This document shows positions 1 to 8,045 of a DNA stretch of 64,000 nt, piece after piece. Positions within the stretch are counted from its first letter, which is position 1. The number at the start of each line of letters is the position of its first letter. The notes beneath the pieces are model-generated. The model made no database searches and was not told the origin of the DNA. It was given only the letters and a program-made list of their open reading frames with translations. Both the position numbers and the translations under genes were made by a program. The DNA is from Akkermansiaceae bacterium (lineage in GTDB: Bacteria; Verrucomicrobiota; Verrucomicrobiia; Verrucomicrobiales; DEV007), in assembly GCA_024233005.1 (NCBI GenBank), contig JACKQE010000001.1:62001-126000 (forward strand), given 5' to 3'.

Positions 1-1
1 G

Positions 2-304
2 GAAGCCGAAGTCACGGAACTGATCCGCCATTACATGGGCAACGCGGCCCTCCTGCGCGCCGCCTGTGCCGATGTGGGATTGGCCGTCTATGGCGGGGAA
101 AACGCCCCTTATGTCTGGGTTGCCTGCCCGGCCGGCACGGATTCCTGGGGGATGTTCGATCGCATGTTGACCGAGGCCAATGTTGTCATCACTCCCGGGT
201 CGGGGTTCGGGGCCGCTGGCGAAGGCTACTTCCGCATCAGCGCGTTCAACTCCCGCGCCAATGTGGAGGAAGTGTGCCGGCGCATCCGGCAACTCCTTGG
301 CTGA
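2..304 (+). CDS. dapL: LL-diaminopimelate aminotransferase, C-terminal part (runs off left edge)
   Basis: Only the last 100 residues are present; the reading frame is open to the left edge of the window and ends in TGA at 302-304. The stretch with YGGENAPYVW, followed by the segment ending GFGAAGEGYFRIS, is the small-domain end of class I/II fold-I PLP aminotransferases of the DapL type. DapL converts tetrahydrodipicolinate directly to LL-diaminopimelate for lysine and peptidoglycan synthesis, and is the route known from Chlamydiae, Verrucomicrobia, cyanobacteria and plants. The Schiff-base lysine lies outside the window, so catalytic integrity cannot be judged. It converges with the ArsR-type gene, 16 bases away. 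The DapL assignment over another aminotransferase is good but rests on this fragment alone. Confidence 0.85.
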   Translation, partial: EAEVTELIRHYMGNAALLRAACADVGLAVYGGENAPYVWVACPAGTDSWGMFDRMLTEANVVITPGSGFGAAGEGYFRISAFNSRANVEEVCRRIRQLLG

Positions 305-320
305 ACGGGCAGACCGGAAC

Positions 321-641
321 TCAGTCGATCAACCGGTCGAACCTGAATTGGCAGCACCCCAGATCAATCACATTCCGTGAGCGCGAAAGGCTCTCCCGGA
401 GATGGTCCGCGACGGAGTAGATCCGATGTTGTCCATCTTTACGCGACTGCACCAATCCTGCTTCTTTCAGAATGCGGAGGTGCTTGGAAACATTGTAGGA
501 GGTCGCCATGAGAATCCCGCAAAGGTCTCCCACCGTGCGGGGCTCTTCCATGAGATGCCGCAGCAATCGCAGGCGGGTGGGTTCCCCCAGCGCACGCAGC
601 ACAGGGATGCAGTCGATCGGCGATGCGGAAGTCTCAGACAT
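321..641 (-). CDS. ArsR-family winged-helix transcriptional regulator
   Basis: A 106-residue protein. The reading frame is open further upstream, but the ATG at 641 gives a protein of normal ArsR size and removes an unrelated N-terminal extension. Residues about 13-80 form the typical ArsR fold: a helix with LGEPTRLRLLRHL, then the helix-turn-helix with TVGDLCGIL and YNVSKHLRILKEAGLV, then the beta wing with RKDGQHRIYSV. A C-terminal LGCCQFRF segment carries a Cys-Cys pair; whether it binds metal is unknown. It probably represses transcription as a dimer. It is divergent from the membrane-anchored gene at 796, with 154 bases between the starts, so that spacer may hold its operator. No adjacent efflux or arsenate gene identifies a ligand. 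Confidence 0.85.
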   Translation of the reverse strand: MSETSASPIDCIPVLRALGEPTRLRLLRHLMEEPRTVGDLCGILMATSYNVSKHLRILKEAGLVQSRKDGQHRIYSVADHLRESLSRSRNVIDLGCCQFRFDRLID

Positions 642-747
642 GGGAAGTTCCCCAGTTATGACGCAAAGGCCGCCAAGACACAACCTGCAGGCGAAAAAAA
701 GTGCCCCCCACCGAAGACCTCCCGGAAAAAGATGCTTCCCTTTGTGA

Positions 748-776
748 TTGGCATTCATGGCAGGATCGTATAGTTA
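748..776 (+). promoter_or_regulatory. Possible sigma-70-type promoter upstream of the gene at 796
   Basis: TTGGCA at 748-753 and TAGTTA at 771-776 are separated by 17 bases and lie 20 bases before the ATG at 796. An overlapping TATAGT at 769-774 would give 15-base spacing. The site is in the spacer between the ArsR-type gene and the plus-strand gene. It is a consensus match by eye only. Confidence 0.3.
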
Positions 777-795
777 AAGGCATCAACCCAACACC

Positions 796-1404
796 ATGAG
801 AGGTATTCTGTTTCTGGCTTTGGCAGCGGCTTTTGTCGCTCTTTTTATCTACCCCGGTTACCTTTTTCACCTCAAGCCAAACGACGAAACGCCGGTATCG
901 CCGGTCGTGGTTGAACATTCAGAGCCCCCTCTTCCAAGCGCCCCACCCGATCCGGCACCGGCGCCCGTGGAGGAAGGTCCGAGGCAATACCCGGCGGACC
1001 TGACGGTCCAAAGTGCCAACGGAGTGGCCATGGAGGCGGTCCTTTTGGGCCGCGGACCGACCAAAATCCACGCGCTGCGCAAATCGGATGACCGGCACTT
1101 CGCCTTGAATCTGGGCCAACTCTCTGCGGAGTCACAGCAGAAGGTGGGCCGGTTTCCCGAATCCATGACAGATGAAGAAGTGGCTCACGCTGTGGAAGCA
1201 GCCACCCCGAAAAAGGCTCCCGCTTTGGCCACCTTCCTGGAAGACCAAATCAAGGACAAAACCGAAAGGCTCGGAAAAAAGACCACGGAACTGGCCAACC
1301 CCAAGCTGACGACCGCTCAAAAACAAATCCTCCAGCACGATATCAAGGTCCTGGAGACTGAAATTTTCAAACTGCAGCAGGACCTTGAGACCAAATCGCG
1401 GTAG
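796..1404 (+). CDS. Membrane-anchored or secreted protein with SHD1-like segment and C-terminal coiled coil
   Basis: A 202-residue protein. Residues 2-25 are a hydrophobic segment (signal peptide or N-terminal anchor). A Pro-rich linker with repeated P, A and E follows at about 35-60. Residues about 70-115, containing GVAMEAVLLG and ALNLGQLSAESQQKV, resemble the SLA1 homology domain 1 fold common in Verrucomicrobia and Planctomycetes secreted proteins. The last 60 residues are rich in K, E, Q and L and should form a helical coiled coil. No enzymatic motif is visible, so function is unknown. It stands alone on the plus strand between an ArsR-type gene and the DUF434 gene, which is convergent 9 bases away. 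Confidence 0.75.
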   Translation: MRGILFLALAAAFVALFIYPGYLFHLKPNDETPVSPVVVEHSEPPLPSAPPDPAPAPVEEGPRQYPADLTVQSANGVAMEAVLLGRGPTKIHALRKSDDRHFALNLGQLSAESQQKVGRFPESMTDEEVAHAVEAATPKKAPALATFLEDQIKDKTERLGKKTTELANPKLTTAQKQILQHDIKVLETEIFKLQQDLETKSR

Positions 1405-1413
1405 CGCAATCCC

Positions 1414-2145
1414 TCAACCGTCGCCGAGTGCCATCACGGGAGCCTCCGGAGCCACGGTCGCGATGAGGTAACTCGCGAGATTCACCCAGGGTCCGCACCG
1501 GCTGAGAATACCGCTGTCCGCTGTCGCGATGACATCAAACGCGACGGATCCGGCTTCCAAAAGGGCCTTGTCCGGGTCCGGCACGAGGGAAACCAAAGTC
1601 GGAAATTCAAATTCCGCTCCGGCAGACTCCAGCATGGCCTTGATCTGGCCGCTGTTGGAGACCGGTTCGTCCAGCCACCAATGCACCAAGGCGGGCCGCA
1701 GACGCTCCAGGCCACGGTAGACCAGATCGATAACCGCAGCGGTATCCTCAAGCAGGCGGTAGTTGCCATTCAAACTCGCGAGATCACGGACACAACCGTC
1801 TCGTCCCTTCAACAGCACACCGCCTCCCAAGAGAGTTTCCAGGGTGATGATGAGATTAAATCCATCGATCGCAAGGCGGCGGTCCCGGATCTCAGAAATC
1901 GGCAGCCGACGGCACTCCCGCGATGCTTTGGCCTCGTCGGAGCATGCCGAGCGCAGCACCGCCTGACGCTGCCGGGCGACCAGTTGATGGCGGTCACCAA
2001 CCAACTTGAGCGACGAGGTGTCCGCATACCCATGGCTGAACAGCCAGGAAAGCTCCTCCACGGCACAGCGGAGAACGGGCAAAGCCTCCGCGCCAAAGAG
2101 GGCGGCGTCCTGGGGCTGGGGACCTCGGCGTTTGGGTGGGGGCAT
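1414..2145 (-). CDS. DUF434 domain-containing protein
   Basis: A 243-residue soluble protein. The N-terminal 60 residues (LFGAEALPVLRCAVEELSWLFSHGYADTSSLKLVGDRHQL) match my recollection of DUF434. The rest, with LAIDGFNLIITLETLLGG and a C-terminal VIATADSGIL, looks like the PIN-like partner domain usually fused to it (DUF5616). Conserved acids in IDGFN, DLVYRG and ATADSGIL would suit a metal-dependent nuclease fold, but that is inference. It starts 12 bases after the stop of pabB on the same strand and is probably co-transcribed, with no obvious functional link. The biochemical role of the family is unknown. Confidence 0.8.
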   Translation of the reverse strand: MPPPKRRGPQPQDAALFGAEALPVLRCAVEELSWLFSHGYADTSSLKLVGDRHQLVARQRQAVLRSACSDEAKASRECRRLPISEIRDRRLAIDGFNLIITLETLLGGGVLLKGRDGCVRDLASLNGNYRLLEDTAAVIDLVYRGLERLRPALVHWWLDEPVSNSGQIKAMLESAGAEFEFPTLVSLVPDPDKALLEAGSVAFDVIATADSGILSRCGPWVNLASYLIATVAPEAPVMALGDG

Positions 2146-2157
2146 GGTCGTCGGACT

Positions 2158-3450
2158 CTACAACCTGTCCCCTGCTCCGCAAGCGGCGAGGATGCCTGCG
2201 GCCTTGTGCAGGGTTTCCTCATACTCTTTCTCGGGGAGCGAATCCGCCACGATGCCAGCCCCGGTGCGGAAGCTGAATAACCGCCTCTCTAGCACGGCGG
2301 TGCGGATGGCAATGCTGAACCGGCTTTCCCCATTGAATCCAAAACAGCCAATCGCTCCCGTGTAGAGCCCCCGGGGCTCCTGTTCGAGTTCGCGAATGAT
2401 CTCCCGGGCTCGCTTTTTGGGAGCCCCCGTGATGGATCCGCCCGGGAAGCATGCCGCCAGAGCCTCCGCGTGCCCCAACCCCGGACGGGCAACCCCTTCA
2501 ATGGTTGATACCAGATGAAAGACCTGGGCGAAGCGCTCCAACCGCAGCAAATCAACCGCCCGCACCGAGCCATATTCACAGACCCTCCCGAGATCATTGC
2601 GCTCCAAGTCGGTGATCATGATCAACTCGGCGATTTCCTTGGCCGAAGTGATGAGATCGTATGCCGAGCGCTCGTCGCTATCCGGATCAGCAAACCGGGG
2701 CCGGGTGCCTTTGATCGGCCGGGTCCGCATATGGGATCCACTAAGCCGCAAGAAAAGCTCCGGTGACGCTGACAGAACCTGCCTGTCCCCAAGATCGAGA
2801 AAAGCGCCAAACGGAGCCGGTGACACGGCCCGCAACCGGCAATAAAGATCGAAGGGATCCCCTCCCGGCCACTCACTCTGGAAAGGTTGCGAGAGATTGA
2901 CCTGATAAATGTCACCGGCCGAAATGTAATCCAAAGCCCGCTCCACCATGAAAAGGAACCGGTCCCGGGAAACCGGCCGACGGATTTCGTGCTCCCGGGG
3001 AAGCCGGGGTTCACGCTCTAGCGCCCTCCAGTCCAAGCGGGCACTCAAGTTCCCGACATCCCACCACTGGTCATGGGTATGATCATGGATCAACGCCTGC
3101 GGATAGACTCCGAAGCGGTAACTTCCCTCATAATCGATCCAGCCGATCAAGCCTCCGGTGGGAAAGCCCCAATCGGGGCCAAGAACCCCCTCCCCTCCCA
3201 CAGGGGGACACCAAGATGTCAAGGACGCCCAGTCCTGCGGACCACCCTCCACCACATCCGTGGGGTCGCAGCTGATGATCGAAAACCGGCTGTCATCCCC
3301 GCCTCCATAACCGGAGCCCGGCGCCTCGTCCTGGGTCGAACTGTCCAAGAAAACCAGCCCCGGTCGGTGCCGCAGACCCGCCGCCACCTGAACAGGACTC
3401 GCATCAAGCGAGACCGGCCGCGGATGAGGAAGACGGAACAGGGAGGACAC
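2158..3450 (-). CDS. pabB: Aminodeoxychorismate synthase component I (chorismate-binding)
   Basis: A 430-residue protein of the anthranilate/PABA synthase component I family, normal length for PabB. It aminates chorismate, using ammonia from a glutaminase partner, to 4-amino-4-deoxychorismate for folate synthesis. The chorismate-binding domain fills the C-terminal 260 residues: YQVNLSQPF, SPELFLRL, the PIKGTRPR motif whose lysine is typical of PabB, and ITGAPKKRAREII followed by GLYTGAIG near the end. Anthranilate synthase TrpE normally has PIAGT at the PIKGT position, so PabB is favoured. No glutaminase (pabA) or lyase (pabC) gene is adjacent. The DUF434 gene follows after 12 bases. Confidence 0.88.
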   Translation of the reverse strand: MSSLFRLPHPRPVSLDASPVQVAAGLRHRPGLVFLDSSTQDEAPGSGYGGGDDSRFSIISCDPTDVVEGGPQDWASLTSWCPPVGGEGVLGPDWGFPTGGLIGWIDYEGSYRFGVYPQALIHDHTHDQWWDVGNLSARLDWRALEREPRLPREHEIRRPVSRDRFLFMVERALDYISAGDIYQVNLSQPFQSEWPGGDPFDLYCRLRAVSPAPFGAFLDLGDRQVLSASPELFLRLSGSHMRTRPIKGTRPRFADPDSDERSAYDLITSAKEIAELIMITDLERNDLGRVCEYGSVRAVDLLRLERFAQVFHLVSTIEGVARPGLGHAEALAACFPGGSITGAPKKRAREIIRELEQEPRGLYTGAIGCFGFNGESRFSIAIRTAVLERRLFSFRTGAGIVADSLPEKEYEETLHKAAGILAACGAGDRL

Positions 3451-3512
3451 AGCGCCATTTTCGCCGCAATGGGCTCCCCGCGCAAGCCGGACCGGATCAT
3501 CCTTCAGGCGCT

Positions 3513-4769
3513 CTATTTGCCAATCCGATACAAGGCTTTGTTCGTGCGGAGGTAGATGGCGCCTCCGGCAAAGGCGGGAGTGGCGTTGGTTGCCTCACCA
3601 GGTGTCAGAACGTTGTGCGCCACCACTTTCAACCCAGAAGGCGATGGCTCAAAAACATGAGTTTCCGCCGTCTGGTCCACCACGTAACACTTTCCGCCCA
3701 CGTAGTTCAGAGAACTCCACGCATTTTTCCCCAAGCGTTCCTTCCAGCGATCCTCTCCCGTTTTCGCGTCGAAACACTGCGCCGCCCCCGGTTCGTTGCA
3801 AATGTAGACATTCCCTCCGAGGAGAATGCCAGAGCCGATCCGCTGTTGGTTGCGCGGCACCAGCCAGAGCCGGTGGGAGGCCGTCAGATCTCCCGTTTCC
3901 CCGGCCCCGGGGAGTCTGACCCCGATCGCGGGTCCTCCATAGCCGCACATCGCAACCACCGTGCCGTCCCCCACGAGCGGATTGTTGTAACACAGGTCGC
4001 TCAGCCCCCCGCAACGCCACCACTCTTTCCCCGTCGCGGGATCAAAACTGACAAGCCACTTCGGCAGCGGCACCAACATTTCTGCGCGCCCTCCATTGTC
4101 CAAGATCCGGGGCACCGCCCAGGAGCCTTTGAATTGTTTGATTTCCGCACTTTGCGCGTCCGGCAGGGCCGTTTCCCAGACCAACTTGCCCGTCTTTCGG
4201 TTCAATGCGACCAACTTCGCCAGCAGGCCCGGACCCGCGTGGACAATGATCAGATCCCCCCAAACCACCGGACTTGCTGCATTCGGCCCCCAGATGTGGG
4301 CAAATTCACCGAGGTCCGCCTGCCAGCCGGCGCGACCATCCAGGTCATAGGCATGGAGGCCCGCCGACCCATGCCAGGCGTAAACCATGCCCTCATGCAC
4401 CAATGGAGAGGCGGAACACCAGGGATTGGTGGCATGGGTGATTTCGTCTTTGCCGTATTTCACGGTCTGCCGCCACCGTTCTTTGCCCGTGGCGGTGTCA
4501 AAGCAGACCAGGGAGCGCTCGTGACCTTTCTCCCGGGCCTCGGTGAGGAAAAGGCGGTTGCCCACCACCACCGGCGAGGAATTCCCCGGAGCGCCCAATT
4601 CCACCCGCCAGACCGCATCGCCAGCCGACCAAGTGACCGGATAGGTTTCGGATGCCGGCAGCGTGCCGTCGCCCGCCGGTCCCCTCCATCCAGGCCAGTC
4701 ACCGGCACGCAGGCCGGGAACCAGAAGAAGGGCGACCAAACTGAAAGTCACGGAAGTGGGAGAATTCAT
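3513..4769 (-). CDS. Secreted PQQ-like beta-propeller repeat protein
   Basis: A 418-residue protein. The frame is open much further upstream, through the antisense of tRNA-Gln. The ATG at 4769 is chosen because it gives a clean signal peptide (MNSPTSVTFSLVALLLVPGLRAG) and the mature start DWPGWRGP, the hallmark of planctomycete/verrucomicrobial propellers of this type. Blades show the recurring pattern of D-x-x-T-G-K-x-x-W: FDTATGKERW, LNRKTGKLVW, FDPATGKEWW and FDAKTGEDRW. Such proteins are PQQ-dehydrogenase-like or BamB-like propellers. Without seeing PQQ ligands I would not call it an enzyme. It follows pabB's start by 62 bases on the same strand but is likely a separate unit. The cell location should be periplasmic. 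Confidence 0.83.
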   Translation of the reverse strand: MNSPTSVTFSLVALLLVPGLRAGDWPGWRGPAGDGTLPASETYPVTWSAGDAVWRVELGAPGNSSPVVVGNRLFLTEAREKGHERSLVCFDTATGKERWRQTVKYGKDEITHATNPWCSASPLVHEGMVYAWHGSAGLHAYDLDGRAGWQADLGEFAHIWGPNAASPVVWGDLIIVHAGPGLLAKLVALNRKTGKLVWETALPDAQSAEIKQFKGSWAVPRILDNGGRAEMLVPLPKWLVSFDPATGKEWWRCGGLSDLCYNNPLVGDGTVVAMCGYGGPAIGVRLPGAGETGDLTASHRLWLVPRNQQRIGSGILLGGNVYICNEPGAAQCFDAKTGEDRWKERLGKNAWSSLNYVGGKCYVVDQTAETHVFEPSPSGLKVVAHNVLTPGEATNATPAFAGGAIYLRTNKALYRIGK

Positions 4770-4938
4770 GGAATCCCATCCTAACAGCGACCGGGGACGA
4801 TTGACAAGAATCTCCGCATTCCGGACTGCTCCGCATCTGCGTCCCTTCGGCGGGGAAATCGGTTGCAAGCCGGAGAGAGATGCGGTTTCTTGCAACTCTT
4901 CCGCTGCGGAGTGGCTCCGGTCACCCATGCCGCCCGAT

Positions 4939-5012
4939 TGCCTTATGGTGTAACGGTAGCACAACAGATTCTGAATCTGTTTGTCAAGGTTCGAATCCTT
5001 GTAAGGCAACCA
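4939..5012 (+). tRNA. tRNA-Gln (anticodon CTG)
   Basis: A full cloverleaf can be drawn: acceptor 4939-4945 with 5002-5008 (all pairs good, with the U1-A72 pair usual for Gln), anticodon stem 4964-4968 with 4976-4980, seven-base loop 4969-4975 with CTG at 4971-4973, and T-arm 4985-5001 with TTCGAAT loop. Discriminator is A5009 and CCA is encoded at 5010-5012. It lies between the propeller gene and the cytochrome-like gene. No repeated 3' end suggesting an integration site was found in the window. Confidence 0.95.
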
Positions 5013-5277
5013 TGGCCCACGCCGCCGGCCCCTGGCCGACGCAACGGTGGGATCCTCCTTGGATAGAGCCCCCCTTCTCCCCTTCAAAATGAGGGCTTGC
5101 GTTGGGTCACGGGCAACCTTCCAATGGTTCTTTGATCTGCCTTGGGAGAAAAGGGGGAACATCCCGACCCTGCCGGATGCAACCGAACTCGGAGGTATCG
5201 TTCCACCTCTCCTTGGGCGGCGGCAGTCTGCAATCGGCAGACCGGTGCCCTCAAACTGTTAAACCACTGACGCAGCC

Positions 5278-5799
5278 ATGAAACTCAGCCACCTTCTCCT
5301 CGCCCTTGCGGTTGCCTGCTCCGCCCCGTTCGCGCAGTGCGCGCCCCCGGCCGACAGCGCGGACTTCAGCGCCTTGAAAAACGAGATCGAAAGACTCAAA
5401 GGCTTGGTCCCCGACCAGTCTCATGCCATGAAAGATGTTGCCTATCATTTCACCAATCTCTGGTTCGCCGGACAGCAGGAAAACTGGCCTTTGGCGGAAT
5501 TTTACCTCGCTGAATCGCGTTCCCATTTGCGCTGGGCGGTGCGCATCATCCCCATTCGGAAAACACCCCAAGGGCAGGAGTTCAAACTCGCCGACCTTCT
5601 GGCGCCGATGGAAAAAACCGTTCTCAAAGACCTGCAGGGAGCCATTGCCTCCAAGGACATCAAGGCCTTCCGATCGCAGTATGAATTGACACTCAACAGC
5701 TGCTATGCCTGTCACGTCACAGCGGGCAAACCCTTTCTTCGTCTCCAGATCCCGCTCCAACCCGAGGTCCAGATCATCCGCTTTGATCCCGCCCCCTGA
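5278..5799 (+). CDS. Small exported c-type-cytochrome-like protein
   Basis: A 173-residue protein with an N-terminal signal (residues 1-21; Cys14 or Cys21 could make it a lipoprotein). The body is predicted helical: residues 28-45, 50-88, 100-125 and 127-146. It ends with a single haem-binding motif CYACH at 142-146, close to the C-terminus. That layout, a helical bundle with CxxCH in the last helix, is that of cytochrome c-prime-like (class II) proteins. Membership in that family is inferred from layout alone. It stands alone, 126 bases before cdsA on the same strand. It may be an electron carrier or gas sensor in the periplasm. Confidence 0.7.
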   Translation: MKLSHLLLALAVACSAPFAQCAPPADSADFSALKNEIERLKGLVPDQSHAMKDVAYHFTNLWFAGQQENWPLAEFYLAESRSHLRWAVRIIPIRKTPQGQEFKLADLLAPMEKTVLKDLQGAIASKDIKAFRSQYELTLNSCYACHVTAGKPFLRLQIPLQPEVQIIRFDPAP

Positions 5800-5924
5800 T
5801 TCCCAACCTTCTCCCGGATGCCCAAAACGGATGGGGCACATGCTTCAGGTTGTCCAAAAATTGAATTGCCAGATGCCTCAGGCCTCTGTTTCCTAGCGGA
5901 CGGAATCCGACTCCGCTGCCGATC

Positions 5925-6842
5925 ATGCCCGACGACCCCACCCCGCCCCCCCAACCCTCCTCTGCGAAAATGCGGGTCTTTCTTTCCCGCTTTGGCAGCA
6001 CGGTGGTGCTGTGGTCGATCATAGCCGCCGCTTTTCTCATCCAGAAAAAACCGCTTTTCTTCGGAGTGGTCGGCTTGGTGGGGTTGATCGGGTTGATCGA
6101 GTATTTCCGGCTCTTCACCACGCCGGGGTTTCGCAGGTTCCGCTATCAGGCGGTCGCTCTCGCCCTGGTCTATTACCTGGTGCTCTTCTGGGGCAGCCAT
6201 TGCGGTTGCCTTGGACCCTGGATCAAGGAACTGGATGGCCTGACCATCGCGGTGCTCGTCATTCTGCTGGTGCTGACCCGGCTCCGGTCTCCCTTGGAGG
6301 GAGTGCAAACCATCGAGGAGATTGCTTCGGCGGTGTTCGGGTTCGTCTATGTGGTCATGCTTTTCGCTTTTGTTGGAAAGATCATGCTCCTCCCGCTGAT
6401 GGACAGCGCCGGTCAGCCATCGGGCCACTGGTACATGCTCTACCTGCTGGCGGTGACGAAATTCACCGACATGGGAGCCTACCTCGTCGGCTCACTCATT
6501 GGACGGGACAAAATGATTCCTCATATCAGTCCGGGAAAGACCTGGCAGGGCTTCGCCGGTGCCATCGGCTTCGCCTTCCTTGCCAGTTACGGCTGCCGCT
6601 GGCTGTTCGGCGACAGTATCCCGCTTGTCACTCCGGGACACGCCGCCGGACTCGCCTTGGCGCTCTCCCTGGTCGCGGTGCTGGGCGACCTCGCCGAGTC
6701 GATCCTGAAACGCAGTCTCGCCTCCAAAGACTCGGGACATCTCATGCCAGGCATCGGGGGAGTCCTCGACTTGATCGACAGCCTGCTCTTCACTGGTCCC
6801 ATTCTCTATTGTTTCCTCCTTTTCAAGCTGGGCACGGCCTGA
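5925..6842 (+). CDS. cdsA: Phosphatidate cytidylyltransferase (CDP-diglyceride synthase)
   Basis: A 305-residue polytopic membrane protein with about eight hydrophobic segments. It makes CDP-diacylglycerol from phosphatidate and CTP, the branch point of phospholipid synthesis. The family signature is clear at the C-terminal end: SILKRSLASKDSGHLMPGIGG, then VLDLIDSLLF, matching S-x(6,10)-K-R-x(4)-K-D-x(5)-P-G-x-G-G-x(2)-D-x(2)-D. Residues 1-22 are a hydrophilic N-terminus with prolines. dxr begins 27 bases later, an arrangement (cdsA-dxr) widespread in bacteria. Here uppS and the downstream rseP gene, usual neighbours, are missing. Confidence 0.92.
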   Translation: MPDDPTPPPQPSSAKMRVFLSRFGSTVVLWSIIAAAFLIQKKPLFFGVVGLVGLIGLIEYFRLFTTPGFRRFRYQAVALALVYYLVLFWGSHCGCLGPWIKELDGLTIAVLVILLVLTRLRSPLEGVQTIEEIASAVFGFVYVVMLFAFVGKIMLLPLMDSAGQPSGHWYMLYLLAVTKFTDMGAYLVGSLIGRDKMIPHISPGKTWQGFAGAIGFAFLASYGCRWLFGDSIPLVTPGHAAGLALALSLVAVLGDLAESILKRSLASKDSGHLMPGIGGVLDLIDSLLFTGPILYCFLLFKLGTA

Positions 6843-6869
6843 TTCGGATCGCCGCCCCTCTCCTCCCGC

Positions 6870-8045
6870 ATGTCCCGGACACCCTCTGCCGCCCCCAAAA
6901 ATGTCGTCGTTCTCGGATCGACCGGCTCCATCGGTGAGAGCGCCTTGCGCGTTGCCCGGGACATCCCGGACCGGATGCGGCTGGTCGGTCTGGCCGCGAA
7001 CCGCAGTGCGGACAAACTGGCCCGCCAAATCGCCGAGACCGGAGTCAAACGCGCCTGTCTGAACGATCCCGCCGGCTACCGGGCGCTGCGGTCGGAGGTT
7101 CCCGGTTCGGTAACCCTCCACAGCGGACCGGACGGGCTTGTCGAGCTGGCAACTCTCCCGGAGGCCGATCTTGTCCTGATTGCGATTGTTGGCACGGAGG
7201 GCCTGCGCCCTGCTCTGGCGGCGATTGAGGCCGGCAAGGACATCGCCGTAGCCAGCAAAGAAATCCTCGTCATGGCCGGGGAAGCCGTCATGGAGGCCGC
7301 CCGACGCCGGGGGGTACGGGTCCTGCCGGTGGACTCCGAGCACAATGCGATTTATCAATGCCTCGAGGGCCGGGATCCCTCGGAGGTTTCCCGCCTCATT
7401 CTGACCGCTTCGGGCGGACCTTTCCGGAAAACCCCCCGGGAAGAACTGGCCGCGGTCACGATCGCCCAAGCCCTGAAACATCCCACGTGGGAAATGGGGC
7501 GAAAAATCACCATCGACTCGGCCACCCTTTTCAACAAAGGGCTGGAAATGATCGAGGCACGGTGGCTTTTCGATGTGGCCATGGACCGGGTGGATGTCAT
7601 CGTTCACCCGCAGAGCATCATCCATTCCATGGTGGAGTTCATCGACGGCTCGGTCCTCGCCCAACTCAGCGTCACCGACATGTGCTTCCCGATCCAATAC
7701 GCCGTGACCTGGCCGGAGCGCGTCCCCAACACGTTGCCTCCATTGGACTTCGCCCAATTGGCACGCCTTGATTTTGAGGCTCCCCGTTGGGCTGATTTTC
7801 CCGCGCTTCGTCTCGCCCGGGAGGCCGGAGAACGTGGCGGCACGCTCCCGGCGGTCCTGAATGCGGCCAATGAGGTCGCTGTGGCCGCCTTTTTGGATAA
7901 TTCACTTTCGTTTCCGCGAATTTGGGAAACCGTGGAGGAAACCATGCGGGCCCATCCGAACACGGACCATCCGACACTGGATGAAATTCTCGCAGCTGAC
8001 TGCTGGGCGCGTGAGAAGGCCCGCAACCTGACGCAACTTTCATGA
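6870..8045 (+). CDS. dxr: 1-deoxy-D-xylulose 5-phosphate reductoisomerase
   Basis: A 391-residue protein, normal length. It converts DXP to MEP with NADPH, the committed step of the non-mevalonate isoprenoid pathway. Visible motifs are: NADPH-binding GSTGSIG at residues 16-22, ASKEI and VDSEHNAIYQCLEG (substrate and metal ligands), the flexible loop LTASGGPFR, and SATLFNKGLEMIEARWLF with the metal-binding acids. The C-terminal helical domain, ending LAADCWAREKARNL, is complete. The stop overlaps the start of the ROK kinase by four bases (ATGA), so the two are translationally coupled. ispD, a later enzyme of the same pathway, lies nearby on the opposite strand. Confidence 0.95.
   Translation: MSRTPSAAPKNVVVLGSTGSIGESALRVARDIPDRMRLVGLAANRSADKLARQIAETGVKRACLNDPAGYRALRSEVPGSVTLHSGPDGLVELATLPEADLVLIAIVGTEGLRPALAAIEAGKDIAVASKEILVMAGEAVMEAARRRGVRVLPVDSEHNAIYQCLEGRDPSEVSRLILTASGGPFRKTPREELAAVTIAQALKHPTWEMGRKITIDSATLFNKGLEMIEARWLFDVAMDRVDVIVHPQSIIHSMVEFIDGSVLAQLSVTDMCFPIQYAVTWPERVPNTLPPLDFAQLARLDFEAPRWADFPALRLAREAGERGGTLPAVLNAANEVAVAAFLDNSLSFPRIWETVEETMRAHPNTDHPTLDEILAADCWAREKARNLTQLS

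Noticed and set aside
4939..5012. tRNA-Gln as an integration site
   Set aside because: No copy of its 3' end and no integrase gene were found nearby.
5226..5242. Short hairpin GTCTGC-AATCG-GCAGAC upstream of the cytochrome-like gene
   Set aside because: Six pairs only, no T-tract and no riboswitch-like context; likely chance in GC-rich DNA.
6492..7757. Minus-strand open frame (421 codons) opposite cdsA and dxr
   Set aside because: Both overlapped genes have full family signatures; the antisense frame is low-complexity.
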